Shown piece by piece: positions 29,501 to 39,889 of a stretch of 64,000 nucleotides of DNA (positions are counted from its first letter, which is position 1; each line of letters starts with the position of its first letter). The DNA lies in assembly GCA_963855995.1 (NCBI GenBank), contig OY979717.1, forward strand, positions 34,482,997 through 34,546,996. The letters run 5' to 3'. This DNA comes from Muricea muricata. Taxonomy: Eukaryota > Cnidaria > Anthozoa > Malacalcyonacea > Plexauridae. Both the position numbers and the translations under genes were made by a program. The notes below the pieces were generated by a model. The model saw nothing but the letters and a program-made list of their open reading frames with translations. It was not told where the DNA came from and did not search any database.

Positions 29501-32500
29501 CGCGTTATATTGTCGTTTACGGCAAACGGCTAACTTCAGACACTTTGTTTGCTATAAAAACAAAATCATTGACGATGAAGTGTATTACATATAGGATTTA
29601 CTCAAAATACCGAAAACTACGTATAGATACACCTTGTTTAACTACAGAAACTTGGCGGTTGATATTAAATGATTTTCTGCTCACATAGCTTGACGTTTGA
29701 CTTGTGTGCTGTTTGACGTTTGCATTTTACAATTGGACGGCTAGACAAGCTCACAGCCGTTCACTGCAAACGTCGCACGTCAACTCGAACGTCAAGCGAT
29801 GAATGCCCCAAATTGTTTCACATCAGTTGTAACGTTTCGGTGATCATACAAGGTGTCTTAGTGCAGCATTTTAGATTCTTATAATAAATCTTATGGCTGG
29901 AACATTTCACGGTTCATGATTTTGATTTCATTACAAAAGAATTTCTTGAGGTTAGCCGTTTGCCGTAAACGGCAATCTTAAGGTCTCTAATTATAAGTAA
30001 TAGCATGGCTTGAGGGAGATTAGTGATTAAATGGCCCCGTAACCCGAGGGAGGTTTGTGGAATTCCCGAGCGCGAAGCCCGAGAGAATTCCACAAACCTC
30101 CCGAGGGTAAGTGGCCATTTAATCACTAATCTCCCGAAAAGCCATGCTATTAGTTTGTAATATCATAGTTGACAAGGGTTTCCAAGCATATAATTTGTTT
30201 TTACTAACTGTTCAAACTCATGTGAGAATAGTAACACTTTGAATAGATCAGCGTAAGTGGCGCGTATAAATATGAGGGAGTTCCATTGATTTGAATAGTG
30301 TTGTGTTGTGTCGAATGTAATTCGCCCGCTGTAGCGGATGATTAGTTAGTAATCGACCCGGTAAAAACAAAAGAAACCCGGTCAACTATGCTATTACACA
30401 AATTATTGTCAAACAACAAGGGAGACAAAAATATAGCAAAGATACGGTTTTAGAGTCAGATGACTTCCCGCTTCGTCGGTCTTCCCATGTTGTTTGACAA
30501 TAATTTGTGATAACGCGTTTTTACCTACCCCTGCTAAGTACGAATGTCAAGCACCCAAAATTTGGGTGCCACGTGACCAGCCTGTGTCAGGGTCTTCGCC
30601 GTAGCGCGGGTAGCGGAGGTGAAGACCATGAAGCAGTTTGCTGTTCATAAATCCATTTAATTTCGTTTGTTATCCAAAGGGTGGTCAATATACCCCCAAA
30701 GGTGTTTTCTAACCATCCATTGTAAAAGGAACGTATCTATTGCAAAACTGATTAACTTATTATATAAGTTTACCTTCTTAAGTTGAGTCATCCACCTTCC
30801 TCAATGTGACAACATCCCTCATATCTCGGGACTTTCTCATCCTTGGATAATATTGAAAAATTATTCGACATGCATCCAATTTTTTTCCACAACATTTTGT
30901 TCCTAAAAAACAATCAAGAATTTCGGAATTCTCTTGTTTCAAATTATTGGCTGAGATTATTAACTTGGGTCATATCCTTGTATTTGAATCCTGTTTTCGT
31001 AGGATTGAAGTCACCAGTTAATATCACCAAGGCATTTACCTGCGCAAACAGAACTTGTGTCTAAGCTTTTAAAACATTGTTTTCTCGGGGTAGCTTGAAA
31101 AAAACACAACTGTAAACAATTATGTGTAATAAAGTTTCATCTTAATTTACATTTGCGTTTGCATGTTGCTTTACATAGTTTGCTTCATAAAACAGATGAC
31201 AATGTGAAGAAAACGTCTATTTATCGAGGTGCCGCTCGCCAATATATATTTGTGTTCAGGTACTATTACAATAGACGAAAAAATGGTCATGCAGAACACG
31301 AATGCATTAATGCACATCTCAATCATCGATCTGGCGATGCTACTGGTGCGTTCAATGGACGCAATTGATGCACAAAAATAATTTATTTCAACTTTATACG
31401 TTGCTCTTTTAGATTTCTCTTTTAAACATTCGCAGTTTTGCCCCCTTGATGTGCAAGTTTAACAACTTGAAGCCAGTAACACCTAGCTAGCATCGTGCTC
31501 TTAAATGTTTCTCCAAATGACCGTAAATATTCAAACGCGGTTGCCGTCAAAAAACAAATCCATGTAATGTGTGGTAGCAAGTACGAGCGACAAGTCTGTA
31601 TGGATATTTGCAATAGCAAGTGCGTAATTTGCAATAGCATGTAAAGTGTGATGGTAAATACGAGCCATTGTGAATACCCATGCAGATCGTTGCTTACACT
31701 ATAATGTACTTGTCTACGTAATGCATGATTAAACAGAGAAATATTAATGACACCAACTACGCATTAACTTGATACAGATCGTCGTGCATCATCTAATTAA
31801 TACATTAACTTTGATACAGGTCGTCTGCGTCATATCACTGAACTATATATATTTTGGTTTGCAAATGCATACATGAAACCGAAATACTATATATAATGTG
31901 ATTGATACATAGGTCATTTAACTATTTACGAATTTCACAACGGGTTATAAAAATTGCTGGATTCATATCCGGTCCAGCCGTAGTCGATTCTGTTCATTTC
32001 ATTATCTTTTTAATCTTGCTACAAAGCATGCAAAGACGGAACTTGGCACAATATTTCTCAGCTATATATTAGATCACAAACAGAAGTAATAATGAAAAAT
32101 TTTGAAATTTAATGGCTATCTTTTTCTTTAATTAAATTTAAGTTGTACAGAGGAGGGTAAAGCCAAAGGCTACATATAGTTTTCAAGTTATTACTCTATC
32201 CTCTCAGGTAATCTTGGTCTGTATGATCAACGTTTGGCCATGAAATGGGTTAAAGAGAACATCGTATATTTTGGTGGAAATCCAAAGTCTATCACAATCT
32301 TTGGTGAGAGCGCCGGAGGCGCGAGTGTTTCAGCACATACATTATCTAAAGGTAGCTGGGACCTTTTTGACAGAGCTATCATGCAAAGCGGAAGCATGAT
32401 TATGCCGTGGCCGGTTATGACAGATTCCCAAATAAAAGATGCATTGAAATGGTTTTTACTTAAAGTTGGTTGCAACAACGATGAAAGATTACCAGAATGT

Positions 32501-35500
32501 CTGCGGAATGTGACTGAAGATAAATGGAAAGCAGTCGCAAATTCGAAAGAATTTTCTTCAATATCGATTGGGCCTAGTGTTGACGGAGAATTCTTTTCTG
32601 ATTATCCACAAAAAATATGGGCAAAAAGTGAAGTTAAAAACCAGGACATTATTATTGGAATTACTAGAGATGAAATGTTTTTAGATCAGCAAAATTTGCT
32701 GTATAGTTCAAATAACATAAGCGTTTATCTTAAACATTTTGAGGGATTGCTAAAGTCACAATTCACGAATTCATCCAAGGAGGTGTATAAAAAAGCAAGA
32801 CAACTATATGTTCCAGATTGTGTTCCTTCCCATTTGGAAGCGTTAAAACTAAGCATTGCTTTCCAATCAGATCGAGTAATGATTTGTGCGGCTAGATATG
32901 AGGCTAAACTGAGGTCAAAACTTATGAATGCTACAAAAGTATATTTCTATCAATATTCTCATGCCAAATTGGTGGCTACTGGGTCTTTGACTGGATTGTA
33001 CCCTTACGGATTGTTTGGATTTGCAGCTCATGGAGCCGATGTTGAAGTATGAAATTGTAATATTACATAATTTTGTTCAGTTTAAATTGTGCAATTATCT
33101 TAAAGTTTTCACAATAATGATATATACTTGAAGAAGTTTATGCAATTCAGTAGCGATACTCAAGGCGCTGTTACACTATGTAACCTGTCTCGCAATTTGC
33201 AATTCAATTCAAACTGAAGCTGATGTTACTGAAAATATAGTGCTAGAATATCATGAGACTGGTTCACATTCCGTTTTATAGTTGCCAACCTTATGAACAA
33301 TCGTCCTTATATATATAAGAGCTTAGTTACAACAACAGCATTGACCATAAATCGGACCATACTTATTTTCTTCCGAAGTTTTGGCATTGGACCAGACTCC
33401 TTCTTCCGACTAGCAAGTTGCTTCCTATTGCACTGCAAGTTTTAAGACAAGTTGTATAGTGTAAAAGCCGGCCTTTACGCGGTTGCATGACTTAAAAACA
33501 TGAAATCAGTCTACACTCTAAAAATGAATGCAGTGCGTGCACGGCTTTTTTTTGTGGCTGTCGATGGATTGGATGGTGTATATTCATACATCATATGAAA
33601 ATATTATTCATATGAAAATATACATTCTTGAAAAAAAATTTGTCGAGCAGAACGAGATAGAAGATATGAATACCTCTCTAATCACCGCTTTTGTTACGGC
33701 CCCGACGTTCTATGATACAATTGACGAGCGACACGCATACCTTGTGAGTGTACACGCAAGCCAATATCATAACAGCTTCAGCATTGTACGTGATCAATAT
33801 ATTTGTGCCAGATTTTTTATAAATAGTTTCTTTTCCTTTCAGTCAGTATTTGCTTGGCCCATTAACAACACGATGTTTCGGCCAGACGATCAAACCATCT
33901 CCATGAGAATGGTGCTATACTGGACCAATTTTGCTAAAACTGGGTAAGATATATTTTTCGCTTTTTTATGGCAGATAGATAGATTGTACAAGTAGGGACA
34001 GCAAGGTATGGAATAGAAACAGCGAAACGATGAAATGAGACGAAACGAAGAAATGTATTTCGCTTTTTCGTTTCCTTGTTTTGCTAATTCGTTTCATCAT
34101 TTTACTGTTTCGTTTCGTTGTTTTGCTGTTTCGTTTGTTTGTTTCATCATTTTGCTTTTATAGGATAGGGCAGTGTTAACTTAATAAGTTCCTTGTATGT
34201 TTGCATGGTAAATATCAATTTAAAATATAATTTTGTGGAAACACCACGTAAGCAAGTTTATTATCGCAAGGCTTAATGCGACCAATTTAAATTCACACGT
34301 CTTTTAAAAAGGTAAAATGTCGTGATTTGTATGCTTGCGTGATTGAGTGTTAATTAAACGGTGAAATCAATTACGTCATATAAAACTAGCAAACAGATTG
34401 TAATTAATTCATGCGCGCGCAAAGAAGAAAGAGAAATCAATTTGCCATAGTAATCATGTGGCGCTCTCTCTTTACTGTGGCAAATTGATTTCTTCTCTTT
34501 CTTCTTTGCGTGCGCATGAATTAATTACAACCTTTTGCTAGTTAGATTTGACGTGGATGATTTTACCGTTTAATTAGCATTCAAATCACGCGAGCATACA
34601 AATCACCACATTTTACCTATTTAAGAAGACGTGTGAATTTAAATTAGTCGCATTATTATTATTAGCACTGATGAAGATCCGAGCTAACGGATCGAAAGCT
34701 TTGCGATAATAAACTTACGTGGTGTTTCCACAAAATTATATTTTAATTAGTGAAAACGTAGTTTACGGTAGACAATGAACAAAATTCGACATTTCGAGCG
34801 AAGGCTCTTCATTTCAGTGACTACAACTAATTTTCCGAAGAAGAACGTTTGCTCAGAACGTCTGTTTTTTACTTACGGTAACCACTGTTTCAAGTTTTGA
34901 AAGAGCCTAGTATACCTTTTGCGTATTTTTTTTGCACTACCTGCACTAATGCCTATTTGAGATATTGGTTCCATGAATTGTATGTTTAAAAAATTAGATA
35001 TGCAATAGCATTAAGTAGTTAAACAATTGCTTACTTATTAAACGGTAAATATGAAAATAGTTCTAATTAATTATTTAGAAAACGAATGGCACTTTTTTAG
35101 CTTTGAAAGCATGATAGAAATTTAGTATTTTGGAATTGAGTTCCACGGCATGGCATTATAGCGCGTAAACTATTCTTTTTCCAACTGGTGCGTGGTATAG
35201 TCAGTGACTAAAGGCTGATTTCCATTCAGTGCAATTTGTCGAGCGCGCGGAATTTTACGATCGCTATCTTTTGAAATATGTTCAGTCAGCCATAACTAAT
35301 GAAATTTGTTCTACTTGGCAAAACATAATTCAAAAGAAAGCAATCGCACAATTCCGCGCGCTCGCTAAATTGCTCTGAATAGAATGGAAATCCGGCGTAA
35401 GGTCACTTGGCAACTGTTGATCCAATAACGATGAAGGTTAAATCAGTCATGCATTTCAAAGTCAGATGTGACTAATTATTGTTTGTTCTGCACAGAGATC

Positions 35501-35778
35501 CAAATTTAGGCAGGCGAAATCTACCGATTGTGGTTGATAACGTTGACAGTCTACCACGATGGCCTCGACATAGCGATACTGAGGAAGAATATTTGGACAT
35601 GGAAAGTTTCTCTCAAATGACCGTAAGAACAAAACTACGCGAACAACACTGTGAATTCTTGAAGGATCCTGAAGCATTTCTTCAACAAAAGACGAGTGGT
35701 TCCACCAAACGTTTTCCTGTAAAGACGATTTGGTCCATTATGGCGACTGTTTATATTATTTTGTGCTTGTTTTACTAA
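26449..35778 (+). CDS. Cholinesterase/carboxylesterase-family hydrolase, 7 exons, 574 aa
   Basis: Exons 26449-26515, 27758-27910, 28074-28204, 29134-29284, 32208-33046, 33843-33943 and 35496-35778. All phases agree, introns are GT-AG, and the total is 1,725 nt. An alpha/beta-hydrolase that cleaves carboxylic esters. It has a signal peptide (residues 1-18, hydrophobic), oxyanion HGG at 121-123, nucleophile Ser202 in GESAGGAS, Glu323 in GITRDEM and His442 in AAHGADVE, close to Torpedo acetylcholinesterase spacing. Cys85-Cys99 and Cys256-Cys265 match conserved disulfide loops. The first loop is short and lacks the choline-binding Trp, so a general carboxylesterase-like or divergent cholinesterase role is more likely than true acetylcholinesterase. 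The C-terminus (about 556-574) is hydrophobic and may anchor it to membrane. Not a neuroligin, since the triad is intact. A decayed paralogue lies at 6256-7206. Confidence 0.88.
26874..27132. mobile_element. MITE (CAGCTAATTCAAT ends) in esterase intron 1
   Basis: TIRs CAGCTAATTCAATTAAGGTT and its inverse, flanked by TA. Arms pair over about 45 bp (GACATTGACAATAGTCAAAT). Same end sequence as 36268-36502 and the outer repeat at 53066-59444, but with a different interior. Confidence 0.82.
27474..27656. repeat. Short inverted repeat in esterase intron 1
   Basis: CATAAAATGGTCTTGAGGTATTG at the left is matched, inverted with a few changes, by CAATACCTCAAAATCATTTT at the right, with about 130 bp between. 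Likely a small MITE. Confidence 0.6.
27758..27910 (+). CDS. Esterase exon 2 (N-terminal fold)
   Basis: Acceptor TATATAG, donor GTAACA. Encodes GSVRGITQTTAISGIRVQ and KFLNIPYAEAPVGRLRFKKP, the family's FLGIPYAxPPVGxLRF block. Confidence 0.9.
28074..28204 (+). CDS. Esterase exon 3 (first disulfide loop)
   Basis: Acceptor TTTTCAG, donor GTAAGA. Encodes VTENCLILNVWTP, the SEDCLYLNVxxP signature. Two cysteines 14 residues apart form the presumed loop. The hexanucleotide array begins about 35 bp after the donor. Confidence 0.9.
28240..28975. repeat. (CTCTTG)n hexanucleotide array in esterase intron 3
   Basis: Degenerate flanks from 28240 (CTTATG and CTTGCG variants). About 28588-28957 is an uninterrupted run of some 61 perfect CTCTTG units. 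It is strongly strand-biased: pyrimidine-rich with one G per unit on the +. Long ORFs in all frames (Leu-Ala, Cys-Ser, poly-Leu, Lys-Ser) are artefacts. It starts 35 bp downstream of the exon 3 donor. Confidence 0.97.
29134..29284 (+). CDS. Esterase exon 4 (oxyanion hole)
   Basis: Acceptor TTTTTGCCAG, donor GTGCG. Encodes VWIHGGSFRTGMSGLYEG and VILVTINYRLSALGFLTTGD, the oxyanion-hole HGG and the NYRLxxLGF block. Confidence 0.92.
29440..30630. repeat. Nested inverted repeats in esterase intron 4
   Basis: Outer pair: GGGTCTTCACCTTCGCTACC with GTACTTAGCAGGGGTAGGTA (29440-29500) is mirrored at 30510-30630. An inner pair: CGTTTACGGCAAACGGCTAA (29516) is mirrored at 29950. A further pair: CACAAATTATTGTCAAACAAC (30400) is mirrored at 30490. 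A perfect-looking palindrome sits at 29998-30152. Looks like fold-back elements stacked inside one another; no ORF. Confidence 0.75.
29998..30152. repeat. ~155-bp near-perfect palindrome
   Basis: TAATAGCATGGCTT...GAGGTTTGTGGAATT, a short GC-rich centre (CCCGAGCGCGAAGCCCGAG), then the inverse. Only a few mismatches and single-base bulges. Confidence 0.9.
31000..32150. other. Rest of esterase intron 4, nothing recognised
   Basis: AT-rich intron DNA. Short phrases such as GATACAGATCGTCGTGCATC and GATACAGGTCGTCTGCGTCAT (about 31775 and 31815) form a weak direct repeat. No ORF or TIR seen. Confidence 0.4.
32208..33046 (+). CDS. Esterase exon 5 (Ser, Glu and His of the triad)
   Basis: Acceptor CCTCTCAG, donor GTATGA. 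Encodes GNLGLYDQRLAMKWVKENI, the nucleophile elbow GESAGGAS, GITRDEM with the triad Glu, and ends at AAHGADVE with the triad His. The largest exon, 839 nt, without any defect. Confidence 0.93.
33843..33943 (+). CDS. Esterase exon 6
   Basis: Acceptor CCTTTCAG, donor GTAAGA. Encodes SVFAWPINNTMF and MVLYWTNFAKTG, matching the family's final WxxFAKxG block. Confidence 0.9.
33985..34170. repeat. GTTTCGTTT-type simple repeat
   Basis: Imperfect repeats of AAACGA/TTTCGTTT, including AAACGATGAAATGAGACGAA and its near inverse TTCGTTTCATCATTTTACTG. Low complexity, in esterase intron 6. Confidence 0.7.
34221..34750. mobile_element. Fold-back of two PLE 3' ends in esterase intron 6
   Basis: Two copies of the PLE 3' terminal repeat (same family as 5190-5470), head to head: inverted 34221-34440 and direct 34450-34750, sharing outer ends AAAATATAATTTTGTGG. 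The right arm has the complete hammerhead-like core; the left arm lacks about 45 bp at exactly that place. No PLE coding sequence lies between. Confidence 0.88.
34668..34697 (+). ncRNA. Hammerhead-ribozyme-like core, second copy
   Basis: CTGATGA, stem II GATCCG...CGGATC, GAAA, as at 5390. The stem is kept although the loop differs (AGCTAA here, AGCTTA there). Flanking pairing TATTATTA-GCA/TGC-GATAATA is weaker. Activity unproven. Confidence 0.6.
35496..35778 (+). CDS. Esterase exon 7 (C-terminus with hydrophobic tail)
   Basis: Acceptor CTGCACAG. Begins DPNLG, then YLDME and REQHCEFL (conserved Cys before the end). Ends with TIWSIMATVYIILCLFY and TAA at 35776. The hydrophobic end could be a membrane span or a GPI-type signal. 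Confidence 0.88.
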
Positions 35779-36267
35779 ACATTGCTAGTGGTCAAAAATA
35801 TTTCTAGCTTGGGTCTTGATATGTTACTGAACAGCAGAACTTTTTAAAAAGCTTTAAATTCCCATAGTTGGAAATTAAACCAGTGTTATATACTGTGACG
35901 CCTGTAACCTTACCATATGCAGTATTGTCACGCCTGACTTTTAAGAACTGTTATAAACCAAAATTCTTCAGAATTGTTTATCAGTTTAGAAAATGCAAGA
36001 ATAGTTTAGAACGCGTTATTAATTCTTACTCCTGACCTAAACTATTCAAGGCAAGGGTAGGTAAACGTTGATTGAGGCATTTTGTCTTGACCACTAGGCT
36101 ATTTTGCCTGACGCTCTGGCTAGGTGGATTCGGTTGTCTAAACGTTCTAGCATATACTTAATTCTTACAAATTACCAACGCCAAAACGATTTTTGGCAAA
36201 TTCCTTCTACATTCTTATCAAACATACATTTCCGAATTTAATAAGCCATCTGTTCAAGTTTTATATA
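35779..36267. other. Esterase 3' flank, nothing firm
   Basis: Presumed 3' UTR and intergenic DNA. No clear AATAAA close behind the stop was picked out. Contains two similar phrases around TTAGGTCAGGAGTAAGAATT, possibly a small inverted repeat, not resolved. Confidence 0.4.
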
Positions 36268-36502
36268 CAGCTATTTCAATCAAGGTTGTTCTTCCAAAAG
36301 CGTAAACAGTCAACTATATGAGCGCGCAAGGGATGATGGATCATTGTTTTTTCGGCCCTGATACTCAGAGAATTACGTTTTCAGCAAGGAAATTTGCCGT
36401 CGTAAGTTTCCTCTGTGCCTTTAATACTGTTTCAAATAAATAATTTCGTCTTTAGAGGTGAAAAACTTTATCTCTTGCCCGCAACCTTTATTGAATTAGC
36501 TG
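36268..36502. mobile_element. 235-bp MITE (CAGCTAATTCAAT ends)
   Basis: TIRs CAGCTATTTCAATCAAGGTT and its inverse, flanked by TATA on both sides. Gives the uninterrupted form (GGATGATGGATCATTGTTTT) of the repeat that hosts the P-type element at 53139. No ORF. TA target suggests mariner-type mobilisation (inference). Confidence 0.85.
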
Positions 36503-36639
36503 TATATCATTGAACAAAACAGATCAGTATTTAATCCTAATGTTGCATCACAATATTATTGCTGAGGCACTAGAGTTGCTAGTTCACCGGTATTACCCTG
36601 CTACACCGCAAACGCAAATAACTGTTTTCAGGAATGTGC

Positions 36640-36780
36640 CAATTTTTTTCAAACTCGATCTATTTCTTTAAAAACTCGACTTTTTAAAAAGGCAAACTTT
36701 TTAAAAAACTCGACTTTAAAAAACTAAACTTTTTTAAAAACTCGTCTTTTTAAAAAAACTCAACCTTTTTTTTAAATGCA
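36640..36780. repeat. AAAAACTCGACTTTTT simple repeat
   Basis: Several imperfect copies of TTTAAAAAACTCGAC separated by A- and T-runs. Low complexity. Confidence 0.75.
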
Positions 36781-36836
36781 CCGCAGTCTCGTATTTATAA
36801 GGCGCCAAAGCGGACATTAATACTTATTTGCGAACA

Positions 36837-37986
36837 CAGTTGAGCCCCGTTAATACGACCACCATTCGGCCAAAGTATTTTGGTCGTATTAACGGGGTGG
36901 TCGTATTAACGGAAGTCGGGATTAAATTACAGCGCAGGTGTTTTCGATGACGTCGTGTCAAACAAATAATAGTTCAGTTGTATTATACAGCATATACAAC
37001 CCCAAAGACTTGAGTTAACATCCATATGAAAGGATATTTCATTCCCTGAACAAAATTCGATTAAACTAGCTAAAAAACTGCAACAGATATTGTAAAACCC
37101 TATAGATAATAACTATATTCTCTGCATGCTTAAGTCTTGACTAAGTATTTATAGGTTTGTAAAAAGCTGTCAGCTATGGTTGATTTCGCCGACATCCAAG
37201 CGAATCTGTTTGTGCTAAATGTGCTCAAAAATGAACGACAGAAAAAAACGGTAGGGATAAGAAGCAAAAAAGGCAATAAAACAGTTAAAGCCGGATACAG
37301 ATGTAACTGTGAAAAACACTTTAAGGTCAATTTGGCACTTTCCCTCAGCCGCATATAATCCAATTTATTGTTTAATAGTTGTTTACTTGTTTCATTGTGA
37401 CATATTTATAGTCAATATAATTAAATTATCACTGTTAATATAATAATACGTGTTCATTCTGCATTTTCATTGGTCGCGAGCTGTGTGTTATTAAAGTACA
37501 CACGCACGGATGACGTCAACTGATGGCGTGATCTAATTTAGCTAATGTATTTCGCGGGTCTTCGCATGATTTTTGTCAACTTTATCATAATATAAAACAA
37601 ATAGATTTCATTTTTTTGTGCTTCTGTACTGTAATAGATCATAGATGATGGCCTAGCGTGTAACAAACAAAAATTCACGCACTCGACTGCGTCTCGTGTG
37701 CACTTTTTTGTTCTTCACACGCTATGACGTCATCTGTGATCTGTTACAATAGAGACGCACGCAAAAATGAACTCTATTTGTTAATTAATTTATACATTAA
37801 TGGAGCATTATTACACATATTCAGTGGTCGTATTAAGGAGTTGGGGACATCAATAGGTAGTCGTTGGTCATAGTAACGAGGTGGTCGTATTAACGGGGTA
37901 ACTTTATTAGGAAATACATTAACATTTTGCCGGGACAAAAAAAAGTGGTCGTATTAACGAGGTGGTCGTATAGCAGGGTTCAACTG
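36837..37986. mobile_element. Tigger/pogo-like non-autonomous element, ~1.15 kb
   Basis: Starts CAGTTGAGCCCCGTTAATAC and ends GGTCGTATAGCAGGGTTCAACTG. Subterminal GGTCGTATTAACGGGGTGG motifs recur at both ends. The CAGTTGAACCCCGTTAA style is typical of pogo/Tigger ends. No transposase, only a 60-residue basic ORF at 37176 that is not recognisable. A second repeat (37435-37795) lies inside. Confidence 0.65.
37435..37795 (-). repeat. Palindromic CRE-motif repeat, copy 1
   Basis: Same element as 61377-61720 in the opposite orientation: GAGCTGTGTGTTATTAAAG, GGATGACGTCAACTGATGGC, then a fold-back whose arms contain TGTAATAGATC and CTATGACGTCATCTGTGATC. No ORF. Confidence 0.82.
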
Positions 37987-38256
37987 TATATAGAACTTTA
38001 TGAAAAAAGTTGTTGGCAAAATATTGTGCTTCTGTGCAAATATATGATTCATGCTTTGTAAATAATCCAATTTAGAGAAGTAAATCAATAATGAAATGTG
38101 AATCAGTTAATTTTGTGATATGCAAGCCGATTTCGACACATAAAACAACATTGATATACAAACTAATATTGATATTTATAAAACAACATTGATCATAGCA
38201 TTGATATACAAACTGATTTCATAACCTGAAGGCTACAACAATACGACTTATACGAG

Positions 38257-39435
38257 ATATAAACCGATCGCGGGCACATGTTTAACAGCGCCGTACAGTA
38301 TTGATTGCGGACTCGTGATTTTTGCAGACGGGAATCGTTGTCTCTCCTTGTCATGCTGTCATGACTGAACAACTTTTAAATAGATTAATAAATGCAGTTG
38401 AAAGCTTTCTTCTGACAATAGCATAGGAAATCAAACACAAGGTCAAAGAGAAAGACAACCTGCTCAAACTAATTCGGTGGATAATACCGTAAGGCGCCTT
38501 TATCCAAGCGTAGATTCGAATGGCTGTGCATCGGCGGGAGATCCTGGTAGAATTTACGTCAGTCGGACTAACAACTTTTTAACATCAAACATCTATAGTC
38601 CTGGAAACGGGAAGAGAATGCAGGCTCAGAGCCGCGGCCAAAAGAGTGGAGAAGCTGAAGAGTGAAAATCGAAGTCCGGCTGCTAAAGACGTGATACTGC
38701 TGCCTTCCCAACCATTTAGGAGGTGCCTCGTGGTTTGAATATTCCCTCTTCGGCTTTTCCCTTTTCGCCTCGGCTCTGAGCCTGCTTTCTTTTTCCATTT
38801 CCAGGACGATAGTTGTTTGATGGAACAAAGTTGTTAGTTCGAATCACGTAAATTCGACCAGGATCTCTCGCCGATGCATTGGCATTCGAATCTACGCGTG
38901 GATAAAGGCGCCTTACGGTATTATCCACCGAATTAGTTCGAGTAGGTAGTTTTTTTCTTTGGCTGTGTGTTTGATCAATTGATTTCCTATGCTATTGTCA
39001 GAAGAAAGCCTTCAAACTGCATTTAACAATCTATTTACAGTCGATTTCAGCTAACCTTTTACTGTAATATTCCGAACTTCGTTGCAAAGCTCAGAAGTTC
39101 GTTGTGAAGCTCAAAACTGTTCATTTCAGAATTCGCAAGCCGGTTTGTAAACTAAGCATTTGTTTATTGGATTCTTTGAGTTCAAGGGGCAATCACAGTC
39201 TTTGTTTACAAACCGGCTTCCGAATTCTGAAATGAACTTTTGAACTTCGCAGCTTTAAAAGTGACCTGAAATCGACTGTATTTAACAGTTGTTCAGCCAT
39301 GACAGTATGTCGAGGAGAAACACATTGAGAGAAACAACGATTCCTCCAGCTGCTACGATTCCCGCCAAAAATCACTAGTCCGCGATTAATACTGTACAGC
39401 AGTGTTAAACATGAGCCCCCGATCAGTTTATATAT
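38257..39435. mobile_element. Large palindromic element (~1.2 kb)
   Basis: Arms of about 440 bp meet near 38700. Outer ends GATATAAACCGATCGCGGGC and the inverse at 39400-39435. Inner arms share GGATAATACCGTAAGGCGCC, GATCCTGGTAGAATTTACGT and GCAGGCTCAGAGCC. Both arms can be translated as MDNTVRRLYP...DPGRIYV, but this mirrors arm identity and is not evidence of a gene. The right arm is extended by a 241-bp MITE. Confidence 0.82.
39038..39278. mobile_element. 241-bp MITE nested in the palindrome's right arm
   Basis: TIRs CAGTCGATTTCAG / CTGAAATCGACTG, flanked on both sides by TATTTA. The left arm of the host palindrome lacks it, giving an empty-site comparison. Interior is itself partly palindromic (GCAAGCCGGTTTGTAAAC versus GTTTACAAACCGGCTTCCG). 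Confidence 0.9.
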
Positions 39436-39889
39436 CAACATCAAAGAGTAGGGGCTATAAAGAGAGACAAGTTCAGTCAAAAAAGCGTAAGGTGCTTTCG
39501 TGATCGATGATTCGTCATGGGCGCCATCCAGGCTGCACTGCTGCAGAGTATGGCACTTTTCGCCAAGATTTTGGGTGCGCTTTAAGATGCCCCTAGAAGT
39601 GCGGGTGCGCAAAAACAACCAATAGTAGTCAAGGTGCGCCTTCACAAAGTTCTCAGGGGCACAAATTTGACCAGAGTTGATTTAAATTCGCTATTATACT
39701 CAGACAAATTAGGAAAGTTCTTGACTTCCTGTGAGAACGTCTTGACTCTTGAGGGTGAATTAATGGTATAATGAGGTATGTCAGTATTAATGTTGCTATT
39801 TAGGTCCAGAAGTTGACATTCCAAAATATCCTCGTATGTCTATTATGAGACCACATCATAGAATAAGAATACACAGAAGGGCCACTCGC

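Noticed and set aside
37176-37358. 60-residue basic ORF as a possible Tigger transposase or ribosomal-like protein
   Set aside because: Too short, no DDE motif, no recognisable similarity.
38477-38928. Two similar small proteins (MDNTVRRLYP...) in opposite orientation
   Set aside because: They are the two arms of a palindrome. Open frames are short, with no recognised domain and no splice or promoter support.
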